Shown here: positions 12,432 to 35,244 of the stretch, piece by piece
Layout: every line of letters starts with the position of its first letter
Numbering within the stretch: position 1 is the stretch's first letter
NCBI RefSeq assembly: GCF_024713945.1
Contig: NC_134680.1
Coordinates: 4,302,001-4,366,000 of the forward strand
Direction: 5' to 3'
Source: Dermatophagoides farinae
Lineage: Eukaryota; Arthropoda; Arachnida; Sarcoptiformes; Pyroglyphidae
Length of the DNA stretch: 64,000 nt
Position numbers and translations under genes: made by a program
The notes under the pieces: model-generated
What the model saw: only the letters and a program-made list of their open reading frames with translations
The model's database searches: none
Told to the model about the DNA's origin: nothing

Positions 12432-12449
12432 TGATGCGTGTGCGCATCA
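12432..12449. promoter_or_regulatory. 7-bp inverted repeat TGATGCG-tgtg-CGCATCA
   Basis: Perfect 7-bp arms around a 4-bp spacer, with TGCGCAT like half of an NRF1 site, in otherwise AT-rich sequence 3' of the dar1-like gene. It is near a similar but stronger element type at 23862. Function unknown. Confidence 0.3.
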
Positions 12450-12925
12450 TTTTTTTTTATTTTTGTTCATTTAAAAATAAAATTCTCAATTATTATAGTG
12501 CTACACACACACAATATTGGGCGTGTTATTTTTAATTAATAATGAGTGATTTGTGGGTGTGTATATGTTTTTTTTTTTAAATTGAAATTGAAATTCTTTA
12601 TATATTTACAAATAATCAAATAATAAATCTGTGAAAAAAAAATCATATACCATTGAAATACAGAATGAAATTTTTTTTTTCAAATTGAGTATTGCTCATA
12701 GGTTATGTATTGTGTCATTGGTGATGATTGATTTGTGTGATGGTAGGTGTGTGTGTGTGTGTCAAAAAAATTATTATCAAAATCTGATGATGAGAAATTT
12801 GTTGAAATGATTAATGTGAAAAAAAATACTGTTCACTGTATGTGTGTGTCTGTGTGTGGGTGTGTGCGTGCAAAAAATAAATCAGTACGTCATTTGTGTG
12901 TGTGTAGGCGCCATGTTAATTGGTT

Positions 12926-12931
12926 TTTATT
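12926..12931 (-). terminator. Probable poly(A) signal of dar1-like gene
   Basis: AATAAA on the minus strand, about 60 bp past the stop codon at 12990. It is the first canonical signal after the stop. Confidence 0.45.
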
Positions 12932-12989
12932 GATGTGATAAAATATTTACAAATTCTTTACAGAAAAAATAAAAATAAAAATCAATTAA

Positions 12990-23529
<10,540 letters not shown>

Positions 23530-23861
23530 TTCAATCTGGTCAATAACACAATACACTTGATTATGGAATCAAATATATCACACACACACACTTACACTGA
23601 TTATGTCTTGTGATTTCTGATGTTGCAAAAAAAATTTCGATTTTTTTTTGTTTGTTTGTTTGTTAAACAAATCAAAATCAAAATAACCTGTTGTGAACAA
23701 CTGATGAACTGAACTGAATGACCGATACGAATCGACAGACTGGCTGGCTTGATGGCTAGTTTGCTGGCTGAATATTATATCAATGAATGTGTGTGTGTAA
23801 TATTTTTACATTTTTGATTCCACACACATTGTGTGTGAGAGAGAGACAATATAATACTCTA

Positions 23862-23879
23862 TGTGCGCAGATGCGCACA
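23862..23879. promoter_or_regulatory. NRF1-like palindrome upstream of dar1-like gene
   Basis: Perfect 8-bp arms TGTGCGCA and TGCGCACA separated by GA. It resembles the NRF1/erect-wing site (GCGCA..TGCGC) but with one extra spacer base. It lies 333 bp upstream of the ATG. Confidence 0.4.
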
Positions 23880-24302
23880 AAATAATGATGGTGATGATTA
23901 TAAACAACCTACAAAACAGCAATACATTATAATATATATATTCGAATAGTCTCCGCCTCTAGAAACCACCTTAACACCGCCTTTTCTTTAAGAAAATGTT
24001 CAAATAGATTTCCATCTATTCTTCATACTATGGTTTTTTGAGTAGCTGGATTCTTTTTTCAACAATTTGTATTTGAATGTATGGAAATATGATACTTCTG
24101 ATTCACTCACTTGGTTGGAATTCAATCTCTCAATTGATTTGTATGATAAAATTCTTATATTGAAGAATTATCGGTGGTTATGTTTTTTTTTTGTAATCAC
24201 ATTATAATGATGATGATGATGATGGTATGAAATGTCGCCAATTTTTTTAATTTGAAATTAAATTGTGGACAATTGGATTGTTGTACATACAAACAACCAT
24301 AC

Positions 24303-24328
24303 AAAGGGGCGGATTTGGCAACCCCTTT
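24303..24328. promoter_or_regulatory. Inverted repeat AAAGGGG / CCCCTTT with embedded GC box
   Basis: Perfect 7-bp arms (24303-24309 and 24322-24328) around 12 bp. The left arm overlaps GGGGCGG, a KLF/Sp-type site. About 0.8 kb upstream of the KLF-type gene. Confidence 0.4.
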
Positions 24329-24330
24329 CA

Positions 24331-27300
24331 AAGTAATAAGATAATGATTGATTTGATTGTTGGAAATTAACCAGAAGAAATTAAAAAGATTTATCTTTGG
24401 CCAGAGAAAAAAAAATACTTGATTCGATCATCATTTAATTGATTAACCAAAATAAAGAAAGAATCATCAATATCAATGAGAATTGACTAAATCTAAATCC
24501 ATAAAATGATTACCGAAGGCCATTTTATTTCATTTCATTCATTCATAGCTTTATCATCATTACATTACATTATTGTGATGTAATATTGTTGTCCAATTCA
24601 ATGTTGTTCAATCGATTAAATAAAAAGAGGAAAAAATGATTGAACATTATCATCATCAGCTAGCATTATAAATGTAAAAAAAATGTTTAATTATGCATAT
24701 ACATTACATCGCTATCGTCAAGTAAACATCGATCCATTATGTTTTTTTTCTTTGTTGTTTTACGTTTTTTTGTGTGTGTGCCCTCTTTTAATGATTTATA
24801 TTTGTAGCTTGTTTGTTTATTCATTTTTCATTCACTTTTTGTTATTTGTTATTTATTTATATTTATATTCAATCGGCAATTAAAAAATGCTCAACGATTT
24901 TTTTTTGTTTTTCTCTCTCTCTCTCTCTCTCTTAATCCATTGATGACTTTATCCTCATTTGTCCAAAATTTTTTTTATTGTGATTAATTCATTTTGTTTT
25001 TACAAACACACACACACATACAAATCAATTGTGTGTTGTTTTTTTAAATTTTCATTGCTTAAAGGCATTCAAATCAATCATCAATGATGATGATGATGAT
25101 GATGATTATCAATGGAAGTGGAAATATTTTGTTAATTTTTTTTTTGTTTGAATTTAAATTGAGATGAAAATAATGTTTATATAAAAAAACGGAAATAAAA
25201 TTACCGTACATTCATGAGGGACAAAACAAAATTATCGTGATAGAATCGATGTTTTGTTTTTGAAATTTTTTTGGATAGCAACAACAACAACAACAACAGG
25301 TGTTTGTTGTGTATAGCCTTCATTTGATCATAATCGAGAATGGTTAATTATAAAAATCCATGTACAGAATAGAAATTTAATAGTTGAAATTTAATTCAGA
25401 TTTGTTGTTGTTGTTGTTGTTGTTACATCTGCCCATTCAAAATTCATTGCCAATTTGTTGTTGTTACGTTTGCCAATGATGATAATGATGAATAAAATCA
25501 GTTATAACTCACCTGTCATTTTTTGTTGTTGTTGTTGTTGTAGTTATATGCACGGATACTATTTATAACTCATCTTTTTTTTCTGGCATCATAATGAAAA
25601 ATTCATATTTTTGATGAGGAGAAGAAAATTTCATTTCATTTGATACAAAATTATTATATAGGTTTGTAGATGATAATTACTATTAATATAATTGCAATTA
25701 ATCAAAATGTTTATCTGTAAAATGGGGAAAAAATCGATATTATTGATTGAATCCAATGCATTGATCGTTCATTGAAGAAAAATTAGTTTTTACGATAAAT
25801 TTTGGACACACAAAATCCAAAGAAAAACTTGATTTAGTTGTGTATGGAACCTTCTGTAGTGATTATTGGATTAGTTTTCCAAGTTTCATTTTTTTTAGCT
25901 GACAAGTTTCACATAAATTTTGTTGTTTTATGATGAAAAAAAAGGCCGAAAAACAACAACAACAACGAAGATGATGATAATCCGGTTGTAGTTGTTGTTA
26001 TTATTATTGTAGTGGATTGACCATCATCAATATATATCGACATTATTATACATATAATACACACATGTCATGCAATTTAATATTTTTTTTGTTCATAAAA
26101 TAAAAAACTTGTTGTTGTTGTTGTTTGTATCCATTCATTCATTCATTCATTCTCATCCAAACTATATAATTATTATTATACATATAAAGGCCATAACAAA
26201 ATGAATAGCTAAAGATTTTTCTTTTTTTTTCTCATAAGCATCTATGGCTTTTTTTTAAAAATGATGATGATCATCATCATCTAATAAGATCCATACATCG
26301 TTATTTCAAATGAATTCTTCTTCATCGTCTTGTTGTTGTTGTTGTTTAATGTTGTACAACAACATCATTGTTGTTGTTCTTTTGTTACCTGGTTATTATT
26401 ATTATCATGATGATGATGATTATGATTATCATCATGATAATAATAATAATGATGATGATCGGGTATAGGATAGATATATATGATCCAGAATGAATGAATT
26501 AATGTAGATAATGTTTTTATTTTGTCCATTCAATGATGATTTGTTCTTTGTGCTGTGTGTGCGTGTGTGTGTGTGCAGATCTAGATCTAATGACGATGAT
26601 GATGATGATGATTATGATTACTGTGTATATGAATGGTTACTATGATTATATTAGCTGCCATGTTTATAATGATGATGAGCCTATAATTCATAATCATTGC
26701 AACAACAACAAAAAATGAAAGAAAATTCTGTTTAAACAAAAGTGAACAATTTGGCTCTGTGTATTGTGTATGTTTATTTATGTTATATTTTGTTGTTGTT
26801 GTTTTTTTTTCGTTGAAATACAGACAAGATCATCATTTTAAGTTTGTTGAGGCTTTCGCTTATGAGATGCTGGTCGAAAATGTTTGATCCATTTATTCAT
26901 ACAAATCCGAATATAGCACACAAACACACACACACACAAACATCAATTTATTCTCGGGTTAAAAATGGAGGTTTTGTGATAATTTGTAATTTCAAGAAAA
27001 TTAGTTTGACCTATTTCAATCTTCAACCCGTTTGATTTTTTTTGGGGGGGGGGGATTTTATTCAATTTTTGATTAATTCAACGATATATAATAATTTAAA
27101 ACATTCGATACGCTTGTTGAATATTCTTTTTTTTTTGATTAATTTATTCACATTTTAAAAAACGGTAACAATAATTTACACGAATGATCCATAGGCTCCA
27201 TAAAGTCTCGTTATTCATAGACACCTTTCTCTAATGTTTGGCAAATTTATTGAAGCAAAACAAAGCAATTCAAGAAGCAAGTCGTGTGGCCATCATTCTA

Positions 27301-30300
27301 TTCCAATGACACACACACACACACAATGGTTTGTCACTTGTTCATTTTCATTTTCATTCACACGAATCGATTATATTCAAAAGTGAAAAAAAAATATTTT
27401 TCACTTTGAATAAAATTTTTCTGATTTCAAACAGATGAAAATGGAAAGAAATATTCAATTCCTTTCTCTAATATATGACAGTTTTTCATTTTCCAAATAT
27501 TAGCCTGTCATTGCACAAACACACACACACACACACGTACACTAACAACATTTAACCCGGTTTTAGGTGACAAGTACAAGGACAATCGTTGTTGTCGTTG
27601 TTGTTGTTCAATTCCACTTGATCCACTTGTGGTGGTACCGTTTACGCGGTTAGGTTTTTTTTTCTTTAAACTGGTCAGTGTTGTTTATTATTAGGTAGTT
27701 ATTCAAGTCAATCACATCAGAGTTGAAAATAAAAATAAAAAATGTTGTTTCTTCACCTTAGGAGGGCCAAATATATATACACTGTGTTTTTTCCAGTAAT
27801 TTATGAACCCAATGATCCAAAATAATAACCGAACATAAATTCCATACTATTTCACTTTTTTTTGTACATTCTTCATTCATTTTTTTTTCATGGTCATCGT
27901 TACGGTGGCTATTGTGGTGTGTGTGTGTGTGTGTGTGTGTGTTTGTGGGGTTAAATTGTCTTTTCCAATTGTTCTCTAGAGATTTTTTTTTATTTCTTCC
28001 TCTTTCTTTTCATTTCAATTCTCTGATTGATTTCGAATCGGAATAAACTTTCGTATTCGTTTGTATAATTTTAGTTGTTTTTTTTCTCTCTCTCTCTCCA
28101 TTTTCAATTCGGAACTGATTGATCAATGCACAAAAAAAATGTTGTGGAAAATGACCATTTATTTTGTAAGAATTGTGTCATATGCTTTTTTATCAATGGA
28201 CAAAAAATTCGTACGTGTCAACTGAATTATATGTGATTAGATGAGTTAGATCTCTTTGCGTGCGTTGTTGTTATTGTTTGTCGAATTTCGGTTGTATTAT
28301 TATAATTATTAATTGCTCAATGTATAGTCGCGCAAGCTTGCGTGGCCTTGTTTTTTCATTTTTTTTTTGTTTTTGTTTTTGTTTGTTTCGAATGAATGTT
28401 TCCACCAAAAAAAAAAAAAATTGCAAAATAATTATCAATACTACATATAAACAGAATCAACTTTAAAAGAAAAAAAAATTCATTAACCAAGGTAGACCGT
28501 AAATATTACAATCGTATAAATGAAATAAGTATTGCACCGAATCGAATAGAAAACAAATTATTAATCACAACCACCAACACACGCTTTATTTATTGTGTGG
28601 TCACAATTTGTTCACAATATCCTATGTAGAAACGTAGAGAGATAGGGAAAAAAAATTAATGAACCTTTTCACTATAGTGATTAATTAGATCATGAGATAG
28701 TATTCTCTATGATCGGTAGAAATTCGGTAAAGAAAGAGAGAAAGAGAGAGAGAGGGGAGGGGTACACAATACGGTACAAACAATTAATTTTTTTTTCATT
28801 TCATTCTTTTATGTCCGTCATTGAACAACAACAACAACAACAAAGAAAGAAAGAAACAGAATGATGATCAGTATCTGATGATTTGTTATCGGTTTATGTA
28901 TTCGTGTATTGATAATGGTCTATGAAATGAAATGAAACCCCTCAAAGCCCAAAAACTTGTAATTGGATTCCAAAAGAAAAAAAAATGTAGGCGGAGTATT
29001 TGTGTGTGTGTGTGTGTGTCCTACAGGATGTTCATTGTTGATCATGATGATGATGATGATGAACTTGACAGAGTGGTGTTTACGTTAAAGGATTTTTTTT
29101 TTTTTTTTTTGATAAATTAAGAATCATTAATAGAGAAAAAAATAGATAATCTTGATGATACAACAACAACAACAAAAAATGAATTAAAAGAGTTAAATGT
29201 ACTATATAACAAGAACAAAAAAAAATGGTGATCATTTTGCCAACAAATTAGTATTTAATTATAAGTGAATATATAAAATAATAATTATATTTCTTTGTTT
29301 TCTTTTTTTTTCAATGAATGAATTAAGTTGAAAAACATTTAAAAAAAAAATCTTACAGCATGATAATAAAATGATAATGATGGTCAAAAATAGCGTTCTC
29401 TCTCTCACTCTGTCTTTGGTTAATTATTATCATCATCATTAATCGAAATTAATTCTTCGTCAAGATGATTTTTCGAAGAAAAACAAGTAGAAGGATAAAA
29501 AGAATGTTGTATTAATTAATCCTGATGATGATGGTGATGGTCAAAAAAAAAAATGCTATATCAACGTGTGATATATTATTGTGATGTTGGTTGATTATTT
29601 CATTCTCCGGTTCTTTGAAATCATCATCATCATCATTGCAAATGATCATAATATGTTGAACCAAACCGGATCAGAAAGAATATTGAATTTTTTTTTTCTT
29701 TCTTTTAATTGATTCAATGTCTTTTGATGGCGGCAATAAACAACAGCAACAATAATAACACAATATATAGAACAAAAACAAATGATGAAATTGAAATTGT
29801 AATCGATAATAATAATAAAAATGATGATGATGGTGATGGTGATGGTGATGATGATGATGACGATGGATAAAAGATTTTTGATAGCTCAACAGCATTTTTT
29901 TTGTTGTTGTTGAAAATTTTTCTTGGCTGCTGATTATTTTATAGTTCAGACATAGCATTATCACCATATGATATGGATTTTTTTTCCCCATTTTCAATCA
30001 TATTTCATCTTACATCATCATCATCAAAGTAATAATTAGAATAGCGAAAAAAAAATCAAGTCAAAAACAACAATAAGAACAATAGATCAGCATTGGCAGC
30101 CTAATTACATATCGTTTTTTTTTCGATGATGATGATGAAAAATTCTTTGTTTTTACTGCATGCAAAATTGGCCCATATGATAATTTGTGTATCCATCATC
30201 ATCATCATCATCATCGTGTTTTTTTTTATTAATCACAGTGGATAAAACACACTTGTTGCACAATATCAACACATCCGAATTCTTGAAGCGATTTACACAA

Positions 30301-33300
30301 TTGATTGAATGAAACAACAAAATGATTTGAAATCAGATTTAGTGGGGGGTGGGGGACGAAAAAAAATATTCAAATTAATTTTCAAGTGTATGTCCATGTC
30401 CATGTGTGTGTGTGTGTGATTGAAATACCAAATCATAATAATCTTTGACCTTTAAGATTTTCTATAATCATAAACAATATATATACAAAATTGAAATGAA
30501 TTCAAGTCAGGATTTTTAGGAAAATAATAATGTTCAGTGACATTTACAATGGAAAAAAAAATTTGCTTTTTTTTGTAATCGATCAATCAATCAACGCTGC
30601 GCACACTGTGCGGAGACATCATCATCATCATCATCATCGTTTTGAGAATCAATTTTCTTTTGGAATTTTTGTTTTTTTTTTGTTTTTTTTATTGTTGTTG
30701 TTGATTACTTTGAAATTTTTTTTTTCATAAATAATAACCTGCTTAATATTCTTCTCACATTTACACAGACACAGACGCACAGACACACACACACACACAT
30801 GATATACAGGTAAATTGAAATGAAATAAAAACATGAAAATCATTTCATTACATCATCAACTTTCATAATAAATAATCAGTTTATGTAGTTAATTATTTCA
30901 ACTTTTTTTCGTCTGTGTGTGTGTGTGTATTTGAGTGATTTTGTAAAAAATTTTTAAGCTCAATTTTTTTTTTGATTTCAATTCCTAAAAGCAATGATGT
31001 GGATGTGCTTTATGATGATGATTTTTTTTTTGTTTCGTTTTAATGTGATCAACATCATCATTTTTTTTCAATCAAAAAGAAATTGACAAGAAATATTTCG
31101 AAAACTTGAAATAGAAAATGAAATGAAATGCAATTATTGTTGTTGTTCATCATACATACATACATCTATGTTTGTATGTAAATGGATCACTAGATCAATG
31201 TTATTATTGTTAACCTATGAGGCTATGAACGATTACCTTTAATTGTGAATTGAAACAAAAATAACAACAACAACAACAACAAACGAAAAACGAAAATGAA
31301 ATATCGTATAGAGTGTGTGTATGTATAGATATTATAATTATAGTCATTGAACTTTACCATTTTTTTTTCAATTTTATACATACACATGTGTCTCGAAGTG
31401 TTGTTGTTGTTGTTGTTGTTACATTATATACACAGGTCCGGTTTGTTGAAATTAAAAAAAAAATATACAATTTTCCATCTATCTAGATCAGTTATCGCGT
31501 TCGCGTTGTTGTTTTATACAAATTGTTTGGTTATTTTTTTTTCAGCTCGCGCTGTTTTCCATCATCATCAGAAAGAAAGAGAATAGGTGATGAACCAGAT
31601 GATGAATTTTCTTGTTTGTTGGGGGGTGGGCATTGGTGGTTTTTTTCGCTGATTGCTTGGTGTTAGTGTAAACGCAAAACAATTAGAAGATCGATGTGTA
31701 ATCATTGTGGAATGGAAAAAATAAATCATCAAAATTTTGGTTTTTTTTTTGATTGACTTGCTGATTCGTTGTTGTTGTTGTTGCGGATGAACCGGACATT
31801 TGTTGTTGATGATGATTCTGGAACGGTTTGAAGCAAAAAAAAATTTATGAATAAAAAAAACAAACTAAATGGGTGTGTGTATGTGGTTGGTTGGTTGATT
31901 GTTAGCATAATGATGATTGCCTCGAATAAATACACATTATGAAACCATTTAAATGATGATACCAGATGTTTGAAATCAAATGATGATCTATTTGATGATC
32001 CAGTTCCCACACACACACACACACACATTTGATCGGAATTGATTTAATTTCATTTCAAATCACCGGATGCTGAAAATCAAATCACACAGAAATTCACATG
32101 AACATCATCATCATTGTCAATTAATCATCAGATAGGGAAAAAAAATCCTTGCTGATGATTTGAATTTATTCATATTCACAAAATGGGTACTCATCATCAT
32201 CATCATCATCATCATAATGATCAAACGGGCCCAAAACATGATGATTATGATGATGATGACAATTCTCAATTCAGGTCAAAACAGTGGAACAGACAGATCA
32301 AACAAATTCATGACATTTTTGTTTGTTTAGAATTTTAAAGAAATTTATAAAATTTTATTCCATCAACAATAATGACAATAATTATGATGATGATGATGAT
32401 AGACGAATGAATTTTTAATGAGAAATAATTTTACAAATGAGAGAATAGAGAAAAAAAACTCGAACGAATTCGATTTGTTTTTAATTATGTGTGATGATGA
32501 TCATCATCTTTGTAATCATCATCAGATGATGATGATGATGACTGTTTAAGATTTAAAATTGAATGAATTTTTTATAAAATGTTTTAAAATTCATTTTCAA
32601 AAATTAAATGTTAAACTTTTCTTTTAAATTGGATTTTCAGCCATTTTTTTTCCACTGCCCAATATTTATGATAATGATAGGGTTGTCTAATTCGTTGTTA
32701 TTGACGTTACCTTATTATTATCAATTATGTAAGTTTCAAAAAAAAACAAAAAAAAAATTTATTTCATCTAATAATTGAAATTCGTCAATTCCATATATTT
32801 GATTGTTACACATAATCCTTTCTCGTGCATTTTAAAAAAGTGTAAGAAAATCATATGTTACATGGGGGATGGTTCCAAAAATTTCCAAGAATCATTCTTC
32901 TTGGAAATTTTCTCGACACACACACACAAAATTACATTATGAAATGATTGATCCAATTTCTCTCTCTCTCTTTTGCCAATTTCGTTATATTTACCGTATG
33001 TTGTGTTATCATCATTGTATTTTATAAACCCAGAACTCCTGATGCTATTTTTAATTGGAAAAAAAAATTTTTTTGGTGATAAAAGCAATAGATGTAAGCA
33101 GATCATCATCATGCAGAGAACGAGGAATTGGCATTTTTTTTTGTTTTCATTAAATTGTCAATTATACATATGATTCACATTTGGTGGTTATTGAATGATG
33201 GGAGCTTATTTTCAATTTATCATTGATTTACAAATACATTTTTTATATATCGATGATAACCGATGATGACCGATGTGTTTTTTTTTTTTTTTTAGATGTC

Positions 33301-35185
33301 GAGGTCGTCTTTTTTCCTTATGGTGGGTAATCAATCTATCTTGATTACCATTTAGAGGTATGTTGTAGCTTGTAGTTGTTGTATTAATTTGTTCGAACAA
33401 ATGTTTTGACAACAACAACAATGAACCGAATTTTACGTACGGTAAATGTAATGTAAGAATTTGGCAAATTTTTTTTGTTCTTCTTTCATGGCCATTGATA
33501 TTATTAGTTAGTAAACTGCTGTGTTGTTGTTGTTGTTGTTAGTTAACATATTTGACCTCTACTCGATTACGCAAAAATAACAAAAAAAAACAGCATGTAT
33601 CCATCACTATCGCGGATTTTGTTTGTTATCGCTGATGGTGATGATCAGTTGTTGTTGTTGTTGTTGTTTTAAATTTAACTTTATGAAATGATCCATTGGA
33701 AACATACAAACATTATGATGACCATCCATCCATCTATCTATCTATTTTGGGTTCTATCCTGGTGGTGTTGAAATATTGTATGCTGTTTTGGCTAAAAATA
33801 ATTCATTTTTTTTGTTGTTATTTTTTCAACAACAACCACAATAATAATAATGAAATGATGAACAACGGTGTGTTCAGTCATCGTTATTTTTTTTCTTTTC
33901 TTTTCTTATTAATCGATCAAAAATATGATCAAACTAATATTGATACCCCCTCTCTCTTTCTCTCGATAGTTCATCTATGATGATGATGATGATTGGTCAC
34001 CATAGGTGGCCACAATTAACAACAACAACAACAACATTTCGATGATCATCGTATGTAATCTTTTGTATTATCGTTTTGTATTATCGATCAGATTGATCGA
34101 TTTTTTTTTGTCAATCTCTTTCCACACTATTACTACTGTTTCCATCATCCGTTTATTTGATGATGATAATGCTCTTGAATATTATTGAGTTATTTGATTT
34201 TTTTTTTTGGTTTTTTTTCTTGATTGTTAAAAGAATTTTTATTTTTGTCCATGTTTATTCCATATATCCAATGAACCAATTCTGATTGATCCAAATCTAT
34301 CATTCAATTGAATCGTGGTTAAATGAACAAAAGATGGGCTTTATTTTGCCTTCAATTGATAGATCGATAGATGTTTGACTGGCTTATTAGCTGGTTGGTT
34401 GGCTGGTTAGCTGGTTGGTTGGTTGGACACGCGACCTAAAGTCACGATTTTTTTTCTGGCCATTTTTTCCGATTCGGTTTTTTTTTTGTTTTTTGTTTTT
34501 CCACTTTGTCGGTCCGATCAAATCGAATAGAGGAAAAAAAGAAAGAAAAAGAAAAAAAAGGTCAAATTCAATTTGTAACACTTGGCGATTCTTATTCTTT
34601 ATTGTGGAAAAAAACGTGATCTTGTGTGTGTGTGTGTGTGTTGTTTTTTGATTCAAAAAAAAAAAAATTACGCAAACATTACTTTGTGGTTTTTTCTCTT
34701 CTTCTGATGATTGCTATAAATAAATTCATTCATTAAAACCAAAACCAAAGCCAAACAAAAAAAAAATGAAGATTTCATTTTTATGAATGAATCAATTCCA
34801 AAAAAGCAACAACAAAATTATTGTAATTCGATTGCGTAGGTTTTCGATCTTATATCCAATATACTTTGGCTTTTGTTTTTAAGTTTTTGGCCAAAAAACA
34901 AAATTTACATTTTTTTTCACACACACCCACAAAGAGAAATTTTTTCTTTTTCTTCTGAAGTCTTAATTATTTTTTTTTCGTTAAAGAAATGAAAAAAAAG
35001 TCAAATTCTGATTGAAGATGTCCCATGGATTGTGTTGTGTGTGTTTATTTTTTTTTTTTTTTTTGGCATAATATAAACAAACTGGTATTGAGATTTATTA
35101 CACACCTTACCGTACTTGTTTTATTTGCAAATTTATTTTTTTTTACGAAATTTTCCGATATCATTATCATAGATTGGCCAAGTAT
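24331..35185. other. Gene-free region, part 1
   Basis: No supported exon, RNA gene or transposon. Open frames here are only translated repeats (CVCV, HHHH, DDDD, FFFF runs). Contains AC/GT arrays (27516-27533, 27918-27942, 29000-29018, 30786-30800), ATC/GAT and AAC/GTT triplet runs, an 11-base G tract at 27044-27054, a 12-bp palindrome CGCAAGCTTGCG at 28331-28342, and a 22-bp hairpin at 26393-26449. Confidence 0.6.
26393..26449. repeat. Perfect 22-bp inverted repeat, 13-nt loop
   Basis: Left arm 26393-26414 (TTATTATTATTATCATGATG and two more bases) is matched base for base by 26428-26449. Both arms are built of ATT and GAT/ATC triplets, so it could have arisen from adjacent opposed triplet arrays rather than as a functional hairpin. 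Confidence 0.9.
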
Positions 35186-35244
35186 GTCGTCGTTCGTCGT
35201 CATCGTGCCACACGAACGAATTGACGATGACGATTTACGACGAC
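35186..35244. repeat. GC-richer imperfect hairpin
   Basis: Arms 35186-35206 and 35224-35244 pair over 8 bp, a 3-nt mismatch and 10 bp, with a 17-nt loop. The CGTCGT-rich arms stand out from the AT background. The plus strand is also open here (MSSFVVIVPHERIDDDD), but the frame runs into a poly-lysine repeat, so I do not call a gene. Confidence 0.7.

Larger units (their letters stand above)
10605..12989. other. Intergenic between AMFR and dar1-like gene
   Basis: Downstream flanks of two convergent genes. No supported exon. Contents are AC/GT runs (11649-11665, 11983-12002, 12363-12382, 12748-12762), ATC/GAT triplet runs (11679-11695, 12148-12163), many T-tracts and a short GC-containing palindrome at 12432-12449. 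A minus-strand AATAAA at 12931-12926 suits the dar1-like poly(A) signal. Confidence 0.5.
23530..24330. promoter_or_regulatory. Upstream region of dar1-like gene with GC-box elements
   Basis: Directly upstream of the inferred ATG at 23529 (minus strand). It contains a near-palindromic TGTGCGCA-ga-TGCGCACA (23862-23879), CCGCC at 23953-23957, CACCGCC at 23975-23981 and GGGGCGG at 24306-24312 inside an inverted repeat AAAGGGG/CCCCTTT. These GC-rich words stand out against the AT background. Promoter location is inferred from position. Confidence 0.45.

Noticed and set aside
10605-12989. Search for mobile elements and long terminal repeats
   Set aside because: Only microsatellites and homopolymers found; no transposase, reverse transcriptase or long terminal repeats here or elsewhere in the window.
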